Shown here: positions 34,374-41,060 of the stretch, in pieces
How positions within the stretch are numbered: the stretch's first letter is position 1
How the letters are laid out: each line of letters begins with the position of its first letter
Assembly: GCA_004322005.1 (NCBI GenBank)
Contig: SCRF01000063.1
Location: 1 to 41,060, forward strand
Source: Rhodanobacter sp.
GTDB taxonomy: Bacteria > Pseudomonadota > Gammaproteobacteria > Xanthomonadales > Rhodanobacteraceae
Direction of reading: 5' to 3'
Length of the DNA: 41,060 bases
The notes under the pieces: generated by a model
The model's database searches: none
Told to the model about the DNA's origin: nothing
Seen by the model: the letters and a program-made list of their open reading frames with translations, nothing else
Program-made: the position numbers and the translations under genes

Positions 34374-34698
34374 CGGTGATTCCTGTCTCGTTGGCCGCCC
34401 CGGCAGGGGCTCGAAATCGCCATTCTAACCGGCATCGAACAATCGTACGAATTGGACGGTTCTGCGGCGTTGCGACGCAGCGCAGCGGTCAGCCGCTGCG
34501 TCGCGCGTACGGTGGATGTCGCCGGCGCCGCTGCGGCGAGGCCGAGCGGGCTGGCCGCGCTGGCTGCGGTGAAGCCGCGGGCGCGGCTGTGCGTTCCGGT
34601 ATGATGCCGCGATGCCGGGTCGGCCGGCATGTGGCGGTATCGATGGCGTCCCCGTGGTCACCCGACTTGAGCAGGGTCGCCCGCGACAACGAGTGAAC
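34374..34698. other. Divergent intergenic region with GC-rich hairpin
   Basis: A 325-base region between divergent etfB and a GT2 gene. It contains a perfect 11-base inverted repeat GCGACGCAGCG / CGCTGCGTCGC (34472-34482 and 34494-34504). There is no T-tract, so it is unlikely to be a terminator. Promoters for both directions should be here but no clear consensus stands out. No small gene is supported. Confidence 0.4.
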
Positions 34699-35685
34699 AT
34701 GACGCGGCCTCGCTTTTCCATCGTGCTTTGCACTTACAACGGAGCTGCTTACCTGCAGCCGCAGCTGGAAAGCCTGCTGGCGCAGACGCGTCTGCCCGAC
34801 GAGATCGTGATCGGCGACGACGGTTCGGCCGATGCCAGCATGAATATGCTGCATGTGTTCGCGCAGCGTGCGCGCAAGGCCGGCATCGCAGTAGAGCTGC
34901 GGCGTAACCGGGACACTCTCGGTTATGTCGGCAACTTCTCCGCGGGCTTGCGGGCTGCCGAGGGCGAGGTGTTGTTCCTCTGCGACCAGGACGATGTATG
35001 GCGCGCCGACAAGCTGGCGCGGATGGCCGCCAGGTTCGAGCAGGATCCCTCGCTATCGCTGCTGCACAGTGACGCGCGGCTGGTGGATGCGCAGGGCGGC
35101 TCGCTGCAGTGTTCGCTGTTCGAGGCACTGCAGATGACGCCGCAGGAGAAGCAGGCCATTCACGACGGCCACGCGTTCGAGGTGGTTCTGCGGCGCAGTT
35201 TCGCGACCGGCGCCACCGCGGCGTTGCGGCGTAGCCTGGTCGAGTTGGCGCTGCCGGTGGAAACGGGCTGGATCCACGACGAATGGTTGACCGCGGTGGC
35301 AGCGGCGACCGGTCGGGTCGACTTCATCGACGAGCCGCTGATCGACTACCGCCAGCACGACGCCAACCAGATCGGCATGCGCAGGCGCACGCTGGCGATG
35401 AAGTGGCGGGATCTGCTGCTTCCGCGTGGTCGCCTGCTGTCCGACGAGGCGCTGCGCCTGCGGCGACTGGAGGCGTTCCTGGCGCGGGGCGAATTCCGTG
35501 GCAGCGCCGAACGTGTCGCGCAGGTGCACCACAAGTCCAGCCATTTCGATCGGCGCGTGGCGATCGGCCGCCTGCCACGGCTGCGGCGCCTGCCGGCGAT
35601 CATGCGGGAGGCGCGCAGCGGCTGCTATCGCCGCTACGGCACCGGCGGCCGCTCGATGTTGCGGGATCTGCTGCGGCATGACTGA
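34699..35685 (+). CDS. GT2 glycosyltransferase
   Basis: A 328-residue cytoplasmic enzyme with N-terminal FSIVLCTYNGAAYLQPQLESLL, IVIGDDGSADAS and the metal-binding LFLCDQDDVWRADKLARM. This pattern is frequent in rhamnosyl- and galactosyltransferases of O-antigen assembly. IHDEWL and LIDYRQHDANQIG follow in the C-terminal half. The ATG at 34699 is chosen because homology begins right after it; in-frame codons back to 34612 have no support. The 3' end overlaps the next GT gene by 8 bases. Its codon use is core-like and GC-rich, unlike the low-GC operons nearby, so it looks ancestral to the locus. Confidence 0.88.
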   Translation: MTRPRFSIVLCTYNGAAYLQPQLESLLAQTRLPDEIVIGDDGSADASMNMLHVFAQRARKAGIAVELRRNRDTLGYVGNFSAGLRAAEGEVLFLCDQDDVWRADKLARMAARFEQDPSLSLLHSDARLVDAQGGSLQCSLFEALQMTPQEKQAIHDGHAFEVVLRRSFATGATAALRRSLVELALPVETGWIHDEWLTAVAAATGRVDFIDEPLIDYRQHDANQIGMRRRTLAMKWRDLLLPRGRLLSDEALRLRRLEAFLARGEFRGSAERVAQVHHKSSHFDRRVAIGRLPRLRRLPAIMREARSGCYRRYGTGGRSMLRDLLRHD

Positions 35686-36616
35686 GATTTCCGTCAGCGG
35701 CATCTGTGCGGTGATCGTGAGCTATCAGCCCGATCCGGCGGCGATCGCCGACCTGCTCGGCAGGGTGATGCCGCAGGTCGGCGCCGTGGCGCTGGTCGAC
35801 AACGCCAGCGGCGGCGACTGGCAGGCGGCGATCGGTGAACTGCTGGCCGCCCATGGCGGGGCGTTGCTGGGCCAGCCGCGCAACATTGGACTGGCCGCGG
35901 CGCAGAACGTCGGCATCGACTGGGCGCGCGCACGCGGCTTTCGCCATGTGCTGCTGCTGGATCAGGACAGCGAGCCGGGCGCCGACATGGTGGCTGCCCT
36001 GTGGCGGGCGCTGCAGGTGCTGTCCGCAGCCGGCAAGGTGGCCGCGGTGGGGCCACGCTTCCATGACCCGCGCGAGCACCGCGACGCACCCTTCGTGCGC
36101 ATCGGTTTCCCGCTGAACCGCAAGCAGTGGTGTGCTGCCGATACGCCATCCGTCGCATGCGATTTCCTGATCAGCTCGGGGATGTTGATTCCGTTGGCCG
36201 TGTTGGATCGGGTGGGCCCGATGGACGCAGGCTTGTTCATCGACAACGTGGATCTGGAATGGGGTTTTCGCGCGCGGGCGCAGGGCTATGCGCTGCATGG
36301 CGTATGTGCGGCGACCATGTATCACCGTCTCGGCGACGGCCGCCGTGCGCTGCCGTTCGGCCGCGGGCGGATCGTGGTGCATGGTTCGCTGCGGTTGTAC
36401 TACATGATGCGCAATCGCCTGTTGCTTTACCGGTTGCCGCACACGCCGCGGACATGGGTTGCGCAGGATCTGCCAAGGGTGTTGGCCAAGTTGTTCCTGT
36501 TCGGCGTGCTGGTCGGCCCGCGCTGGCGCAACCTGCGTTGCATGCTGCGCGGCCTGCACGACGGCCTGCGGGGCCGGCGTGGGGCGTGCCCGGACGAGCT
36601 TTCCGGATACGGCTGA
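35678..36616 (+). CDS. GT2 family, rhamnosyltransferase-like
   Basis: A 312-residue cytoplasmic enzyme: ICAVIVSYQPDPA, VALVDNASGG, NIGLAAAQNVGIDWA and the DxD-type site HVLLLDQDSEPGADM, then FLISSGMLIPLAVLDRVGPMD and IDNVDLEWGFRAR. This arrangement matches dTDP-rhamnose-dependent rhamnosyltransferases of O-antigen pathways, which fits the rmlBACD operon in the window. The ATG at 35678 lies within the end of the upstream GT gene, so the two are coupled. Acceptor and linkage are unknown. It converges with the ETF-QO gene, 18 bases away. Confidence 0.85.
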   Translation: MTEISVSGICAVIVSYQPDPAAIADLLGRVMPQVGAVALVDNASGGDWQAAIGELLAAHGGALLGQPRNIGLAAAQNVGIDWARARGFRHVLLLDQDSEPGADMVAALWRALQVLSAAGKVAAVGPRFHDPREHRDAPFVRIGFPLNRKQWCAADTPSVACDFLISSGMLIPLAVLDRVGPMDAGLFIDNVDLEWGFRARAQGYALHGVCAATMYHRLGDGRRALPFGRGRIVVHGSLRLYYMMRNRLLLYRLPHTPRTWVAQDLPRVLAKLFLFGVLVGPRWRNLRCMLRGLHDGLRGRRGACPDELSGYG

Positions 36617-36634
36617 GCGCGAGACTGCGACTGC

Positions 36635-38245
36635 TTACAGGTTCTGGTAATTCGGCCCCGAACCACCCTCCGGCGTGACCCAGGTGATGATCTCGTACGG
36701 GTCCTTGATGTCGCAGGTCTTGCAGTGCACGCAGTTGGCGGAATTGATCTGCAGGCGCTTGCCGTGCGGGGCGCTGGCGTCGGCCACCATCTCGTAGACG
36801 TTGGCCGGGCAGAAGCGGGTGCAGGGGTTGTCGTATTCCTCGACGCACCTGGTGGCGCAGATGTCGGTGTCGGCCACCTTGAGGTGCACGGGCTGGTCCT
36901 CGTCGTGCTCGGTGGCGGCGAAGTAGACGCCGGCCAGGCGGTCGCGCGGTGGCAGCGCGCGCTGCACGTAGTCGCGCTTGGGCTCTTCGTACTCGCCGAG
37001 CTTGTGCAGGCTGGACCAGTCGGGCTTGTTCTTCAGCGTCCACGGCGACAGCCCGCCGGTGGCGGTTTCCCAGGCGGCGTTGAGCATGCCGAACCACAGC
37101 CCCTTCTTGAACGCGGGCTTGATGTTGCGCACCTTCCGCAGCTCGGCCATCGCTGCCGAGCTGCGCAGCTTCGCATCGAAGCCGGTGGCGTCGAGGCCGT
37201 TGGCGGCGAGGTGCTCGGCGGCGAGCATGCCGCTCCTGATCGCCTGGTGGGTGCCTTTCACCTTCGGCACGTTGAGCAGGCCGGCGGTGTCGCCGATCAA
37301 GAGCGCGCCGGGCATCTCGCATTTCGGCAGCGACTGCCAGCCGCCGGTGACGATCGCGCGCGCGCCGGCGGAGAGGATGCTGCCGCCTTCCAGCAGTGGC
37401 AGGTTCATCGGGTGGTTCTTCCACTGCTGGAACGCTTCCCACGGCTGGTACTTCGGGTCGCGGTAGTCGAGCCCGCTGACGTAGCCGAGCGCGATGCGGT
37501 CCTGGTCCAGGTGGTACATGAAGCTGCCGCCGTAGGTGTGCGTGTCGGCCGGCCAGCCGAAGCTGTGCACGATCTTGCCCGGGGTGACGCGGCCGGGCGG
37601 CAGCTGCCACAGCTCCTTGATGCCGATCGAGTAGCCCTGCGGGTCGCTGTCCTTGTCCAGCGCGTAGCGCTTGATCAGCCGCTTGGTGAGGCTGCCGCGC
37701 GCGCCTTCGGCCAGCACGGTGACCTTGGCCTTGATGTCGATGCCCTGGGTGTAGCCGGCCTTGTGCGAACCGTCCTTCGCCACGCCCATGTCGCCGATGC
37801 GCACGCCGGCGACCGAACCGTGCTCGTCATAGATGTTGTCGGCGGCGGCGAAGCCGGGGAACACGTCCACGCCCAGCGCCTCGGCCTGCGGCGCCAGCCA
37901 CGCGCACATCGCGCCCAGCGAGACGATGAAGTTGCCGTGGTTCTTCATGCCCGGCGGCACCATCATCTTGCACCCGCCGGTTTTGCTGAGCAGCCAGAAC
38001 TCGTCCTCGCCGGCCGGCACGCAGATCGGCGGCGGGTTGGCGCGCCAGCCCGGCAGCAGCGCGTCCAGCGGCTGCGGCTCGATCACCGCGCCGGACAGGA
38101 TCTGCGCGCCGATGGTCGAGGACTTCTCGATCACGCACACGCTCGTGTCCGGCTTCAGCTGCTTCAGGCGGATCGCGAACGACAGGCCGGCCGGGCCGGC
38201 ACCGACCACGACGACGTCGTATTCCATGGTTTCGCGTTCGCTCAT
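36635..38245 (-). CDS. Electron transfer flavoprotein-ubiquinone oxidoreductase
   Basis: A 536-residue inner-membrane-associated flavoprotein that passes electrons from ETF to ubiquinone. It has the FAD motif VVVVGAGPAGLSFAIRL near the N-terminus, then GAQILSGAVIEP and LIGDTAGLLNVPKVKGTHQAI. The C-terminal 4Fe-4S cysteines are in CVEEYDNPCTRFCPANVYEM and CVHCKTCDIKDP. Length matches bacterial ETF-QO. GGGAG precedes the ATG. It works with EtfA and EtfB encoded 2.3 kb away on the same strand; the two glycosyltransferase genes stand between them on the opposite strand. Confidence 0.96.
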   Translation of the reverse strand: MSERETMEYDVVVVGAGPAGLSFAIRLKQLKPDTSVCVIEKSSTIGAQILSGAVIEPQPLDALLPGWRANPPPICVPAGEDEFWLLSKTGGCKMMVPPGMKNHGNFIVSLGAMCAWLAPQAEALGVDVFPGFAAADNIYDEHGSVAGVRIGDMGVAKDGSHKAGYTQGIDIKAKVTVLAEGARGSLTKRLIKRYALDKDSDPQGYSIGIKELWQLPPGRVTPGKIVHSFGWPADTHTYGGSFMYHLDQDRIALGYVSGLDYRDPKYQPWEAFQQWKNHPMNLPLLEGGSILSAGARAIVTGGWQSLPKCEMPGALLIGDTAGLLNVPKVKGTHQAIRSGMLAAEHLAANGLDATGFDAKLRSSAAMAELRKVRNIKPAFKKGLWFGMLNAAWETATGGLSPWTLKNKPDWSSLHKLGEYEEPKRDYVQRALPPRDRLAGVYFAATEHDEDQPVHLKVADTDICATRCVEEYDNPCTRFCPANVYEMVADASAPHGKRLQINSANCVHCKTCDIKDPYEIITWVTPEGGSGPNYQNL

Positions 38246-38360
38246 GGCGGACTCCCTGGAGCTGGGTGGCGGCGCAGGTGCTTGCCGTGCGCGCAGGTAT
38301 GGGTCAGGTCGCCATTGTCCGTTTTCGCGCGCCGTGCGGCAACGCGTGCTGCGCTACCGC

Positions 38361-38391
38361 TTGCAATCGTTTCACCGGAGGCGGTGATAAT
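38361..38391 (+). promoter_or_regulatory. Candidate sigma-70 promoter of the amidase gene
   Basis: TTGCAA (38361-38366) and GATAAT (38386-38391) with a 19-base spacer. The predicted start near 38398 lies just before the ribosome site AAGGGAG and 17 bases from the ATG. Spacing is one to two bases longer than ideal. Confidence 0.35.
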
Positions 38392-38414
38392 CGGGCCAAG
38401 CCAAGGGAGCGTTC

Positions 38415-39812
38415 ATGAATTCGATGCCGCCGATCGCCGATCTCGACCTGCGTCGCGCCTCGCTGTGCCAGTTGCTGCACTGGCTGGCGGCGGGCCGCGT
38501 GCAGCCGCAGGCGCTGGCCGACGTCTACCAGCAGGCCATCGAGCGGATCGATCCGCAACTCCATGCTTACGTGGACCAGCGTTCGGGCCTGGTGCAGGAT
38601 CAGGCGGCACTGGCCGAACGGCGCCGCCGCGACGGCGTGATCGGCCGGCTCGACGGTATTCCGATCGCGCTGAAGGACAACTTCGACATCGCCGGCTGGC
38701 CCACCCGGGTCGGCCTGCCCGGCCGCGGCAAGCCGGTACGCGAGGATGCCCACGTGGTGGCGCGGCTGCGCGCGTCCGGTGCGGTGCTGCTGGGCAAGAC
38801 CAACATGGACGAGGGCGCGCTGGGCGCGGTCACCGACAACCCGCACTTCGGCGCCACCCACAACCCGCACCGGCACGGCTATACCGCCGGCGGTTCCTCC
38901 GGCGGTGCGGCGGCCGCGGTGGCCGCAGGTCTGGCGGTGGCGGCGGTCGGTTCGGACAGCCTCGGCTCGATCCGCATCCCGGCCAGCTATTGCGGCGTGT
39001 ATGCGTTGAAGCCCACCCACGGCGAGATCTCCGCGCGCGGCCTGGTGCCGGCGGCGCGCCGGCTCGACGCGGTCGGTTTGCTGGCGCGCAGCGCCGACGA
39101 CCTCACCGTGCTGCTGCAGGTACTGGCCGGCTACGACGCCGACGATGCGCGTTCGCGCCGGCGCCGGGTCGCGTTCGCGCTGCCGGACTGGGAGCCGGGC
39201 AACCTGCGAGCGGGGCTGCTGCCGGACCTGGCCGCGGTCGGCGTGCAGCCGGAAGTGATCGAGGTGTTCGAGGCGGCCATGGCGAAATTGCCGCATGCGC
39301 TGGGCGACCGCCGCACGGTCGACTTCGCCGACTGGGATTTCGCGCGCACCCGCCGCGCCGGCCTGCTCCTGATGGAGGCGGAGATGCTCGGCACCTTCGC
39401 CGCGGACCTGGCCGATAGCAGGCGCCCGGTGTCGGAACGTTTCCGCCGTCTGCTCGGCTACGCCGCCGGCAAGAGTGCGGCCGACTACGCGGTGGCCGAT
39501 CGCGTGCTCGACGCGGCCACCCTGAAGATGCGCCGGCTGTTCGCCCAGGTTGACGTGCTGGTGCTGCCGACCACGCCGCAGGGCGCGTTCCCGCTGGACG
39601 GCCCGGTACCCGATTCGCAGGCCGACCTGACCAGCTTCGCCAGCCTGGCCGGTTGCCCGGCGGTGAGCCTGCCGATGGGCATGCTGCCGAACGGCATGCC
39701 GGTGGGCCTGCAACTGGTCGGCGCGCGCGGCTCGGACCTGCGCCTGCTGGAGCTGGCCTCGGTGTGCGCGGCCACGCTGGATGCCGAGCCGACGTACCCG
39801 GCGATCGCCTGA
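38415..39812 (+). CDS. Amidase signature family hydrolase
   Basis: A 465-residue amidase signature protein. The Ser-cisSer-Lys triad can be placed at Lys87 (IALKDNF), Ser161 (AGGSSGG) and Ser185 (SLGSIRIPAS), with the supporting segments LGKTNMDEGALG and YCGVYALKPT. The usual GGS before the nucleophile is LGS here (Leu183). No signal peptide is visible. No gatB or gatC is nearby, so it is not clearly GatA; the natural amide is unknown. AAGGGAG supports the start. It stands alone between the ETF-QO and cysDN genes. Confidence 0.85.
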   Translation: MNSMPPIADLDLRRASLCQLLHWLAAGRVQPQALADVYQQAIERIDPQLHAYVDQRSGLVQDQAALAERRRRDGVIGRLDGIPIALKDNFDIAGWPTRVGLPGRGKPVREDAHVVARLRASGAVLLGKTNMDEGALGAVTDNPHFGATHNPHRHGYTAGGSSGGAAAAVAAGLAVAAVGSDSLGSIRIPASYCGVYALKPTHGEISARGLVPAARRLDAVGLLARSADDLTVLLQVLAGYDADDARSRRRRVAFALPDWEPGNLRAGLLPDLAAVGVQPEVIEVFEAAMAKLPHALGDRRTVDFADWDFARTRRAGLLLMEAEMLGTFAADLADSRRPVSERFRRLLGYAAGKSAADYAVADRVLDAATLKMRRLFAQVDVLVLPTTPQGAFPLDGPVPDSQADLTSFASLAGCPAVSLPMGMLPNGMPVGLQLVGARGSDLRLLELASVCAATLDAEPTYPAIA

Positions 39813-39968
39813 GCGCATCCATACCGTGGCGCGAGGGCGCCCGCATATGCCGCACGCGCAGGCGACTGCCGATCGAGATTATTTCGGAACCCCGCCGGTG
39901 TTCGCGTAACATGGCCGGATGACCGGCGCGCGGTGGCGCGCCGCGCAAGGCCAGCCTGGGTTCCACGC

Positions 39969-40886
39969 ATGAACATCGACAACATACCGGCGCGCTCGCA
40001 CCTGGACGATCTGGAAGCGGAGAGCATCCACATCTTCCGCGAGGTGGCGGCCAGCTTCCGCCATCCGGTGATGCTGTATTCGATCGGCAAGGATTCCTCG
40101 GTGCTGCTGCACCTGCTGCGCAAGGCGTTCTACCCGGCGAAGCCGCCGCTGCCGCTGCTGCACGTGGATACCACCTGGAAGTTCCGCGAGATGATCGCGT
40201 TCCGCGAGCGGGTGGCGGCGAGCGGCGACGTGCAGGTGCTGGTGCACATCAACCAGGACGGCGTGCGCCAGGGCATCTCGCCGCTGACCCACGGCGCCAC
40301 CGTGCATACCGACGTGATGAAGACCCAGGCGCTGAAGCAGGCGCTGGACCAGTACGGCTTCGATGCGGCGATCGGCGGTGCGCGGCGCGACGAGGAGAAG
40401 TCGCGCGCGAAGGAGCGCGTGTTCTCGTTCCGCAACGGGCAGCACCGCTGGGACCCGAAGCGCCAGCGCCCGGAGTTCTGGCACACCTACAACACGCAGA
40501 TCCGCCAGGGTGAGAGCGTGCGCGTGTTCCCGCTGTCCAACTGGACCGAGATGGACGTGTGGCTGTACATCCGTCGCGAAGGCATCCCGGTGGTGCCGCT
40601 GTACTTCGCCGCGCCGCGCCCGGTGGTGGCGCGCGACGGCGCGCTGATCATGGTGGACGACGAGCGCTTCACGCTGCGCGAGGGCGAGGCGGTGGAAATG
40701 CGCGAAGTGCGCTTCCGCACGCTGGGCTGCTACCCGCTCACCGGCGCGGTGGCATCGTCCGCCGACACGCTGGACAAGATCATCGCGGAGATGGCCGACT
40801 CGCGCAGTTCCGAGCGGCAGGGCCGGGTGATCGACCACGACCCCACCGCCTCGATGGAGCGCAAGAAGCTGGAGGGCTACTTCTGA
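39969..40886 (+). CDS. cysD: Sulfate adenylyltransferase small subunit
   Basis: A 305-residue ATP-sulfurylase subunit that, driven by the CysN GTPase, makes adenosine phosphosulfate from sulfate and ATP. Motifs are [16 protein letters not shown], the PP-loop [39 protein letters not shown], and the C-terminal [10 protein letters not shown] and RQGRVIDHD. The ATG at 39969 fits the family; the 12 in-frame codons before it do not. Its stop overlaps the cysN start (TGATG). The APS made here is the route to PAPS, the donor for the sulfotransferase domain at 15072-19643, besides cysteine synthesis. Confidence 0.96.
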   Translation: MNIDNIPARSHLDDLEAESIHIFREVAASFRHPVMLYSIGKDSSVLLHLLRKAFYPAKPPLPLLHVDTTWKFREMIAFRERVAASGDVQVLVHINQDGVRQGISPLTHGATVHTDVMKTQALKQALDQYGFDAAIGGARRDEEKSRAKERVFSFRNGQHRWDPKRQRPEFWHTYNTQIRQGESVRVFPLSNWTEMDVWLYIRREGIPVVPLYFAAPRPVVARDGALIMVDDERFTLREGEAVEMREVRFRTLGCYPLTGAVASSADTLDKIIAEMADSRSSERQGRVIDHDPTASMERKKLEGYF

Positions 40887-41060
40887 TGGCCGCACCGACC
40901 GCATCCGCCATCACGGCTGCCGCCGCCGGCCAGGGCCTGCTGCGCTTCATCACCTGCGGCAGCGTGGACGACGGCAAGAGCACCCTGCTCGGCCGCCTGC
41001 TGTACGACGCCGGCACGGTGCCGGAGGACCAGCTCGCCGCGCTGGCGCGCGACAGCCGCC
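40886..41060 (+). CDS. cysN: Sulfate adenylyltransferase GTPase subunit, N-terminal part (runs off window)
   Basis: The first 58 codons only. After a short Ala-rich start comes [20 protein letters not shown], the G1 loop GSVDDGKST of CysN, and [15 protein letters not shown], which is specific to CysN against other translational GTPases. Whether the protein is CysN or a CysNC fusion with APS kinase cannot be seen; in many xanthomonads it is the fusion. The start is coupled to cysD by a one-base overlap. Confidence 0.93.
   Translation, partial: MAAPTASAITAAAAGQGLLRFITCGSVDDGKSTLLGRLLYDAGTVPEDQLAALARDSR

Noticed and set aside
34472-34504. Perfect 11-base inverted repeat as terminator or small RNA
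   Set aside because: It lies in a divergent promoter region, lacks a T-tract, and nothing shows that it is transcribed as an RNA gene.
36725-39418. 897-codon plus-strand open frame over ETF-QO and the amidase
   Set aside because: It covers two well-identified genes in wrong frames and has low-complexity composition with no motif.

Overview
The window looks like chromosome from a GC-rich gammaproteobacterium of the Xanthomonadales/Lysobacterales, most likely Rhodanobacteraceae (Rhodanobacter or Dyella type). Three things suggest this. A lipopolysaccharide O-antigen locus sits between a cystathionine gamma-synthase/lyase gene (metB-like) and etfA, the known Xanthomonas arrangement. The core genes are very GC-rich. 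Several GTAGGAGC-type and CGTCATTCCCGC-type inverted repeats typical of this order lie between genes. The genus is an inference.

Layout. (1) 1-5135: the 3' part of glmS, then a stress island of a tandem universal stress protein gene and a host-attachment-family gene, convergent with an MgtA-type P-type ATPase. FNR/ANR-like palindromes precede both the usp and the ATPase genes. (2) 5212-10334, minus strand: rmlBACD and manC, giving dTDP-L-rhamnose and GDP-mannose. Start/stop overlaps join rmlB, rmlA and rmlC, while inverted repeats separate rmlC/rmlD and rmlD/manC. (3) 10609-11775: the metB-like gene. (4) 12134-22439, plus strand, visibly lower in G+C: an ABC-transporter-dependent polysaccharide module. 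It holds wzm, wzt with a C-terminal carbohydrate-binding domain, an SGNH-type protein, a 1523-residue mosaic enzyme (sulfotransferase, long repetitive coiled coil, GT4 glycosyltransferase, RgpF-like domain), a methyltransferase, a sugar-nucleotide epimerase/dehydratase and a lipoprotein. (5) 22501-23824: a remnant of one IS3-family element abutted by a complete-looking IS3-family element. (6) 23845-31170, minus strand, also low in G+C: a tightly overlapping seven-gene operon of two GT2 enzymes, an FAD oxidoreductase, a degenerate SDR, a TIM-barrel sugar isomerase-like protein, an SMR-type putative flippase and a large membrane protein. (7) 31204-32492: a broken IS5-family element and the first 22 codons of a galE-like gene it apparently truncated. 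(8) 32569-38245: etfA, etfB and ETF-ubiquinone oxidoreductase on the minus strand, with two GT2 genes inserted on the plus strand. (9) 38415-41060: an amidase, cysD and the start of cysN.

How it may work together. rmlBACD and manC supply nucleotide sugars. The GT domains build the polymer in the cytoplasm, and Wzm/Wzt export it. The mosaic protein resembles in outline the coiled-coil chain terminators of ABC-exported O antigens (WbdD type), but carries a sulfotransferase instead of a kinase; its coiled coil contains 159-bp near-identical DNA repeats. The minus-strand operon reads as a separate pathway that makes an unusual sugar, loads it on undecaprenyl phosphate, flips it and transfers it on the periplasmic side. 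Both functional models are inferences from domains and gene order. They are the two most interesting parts of the window.
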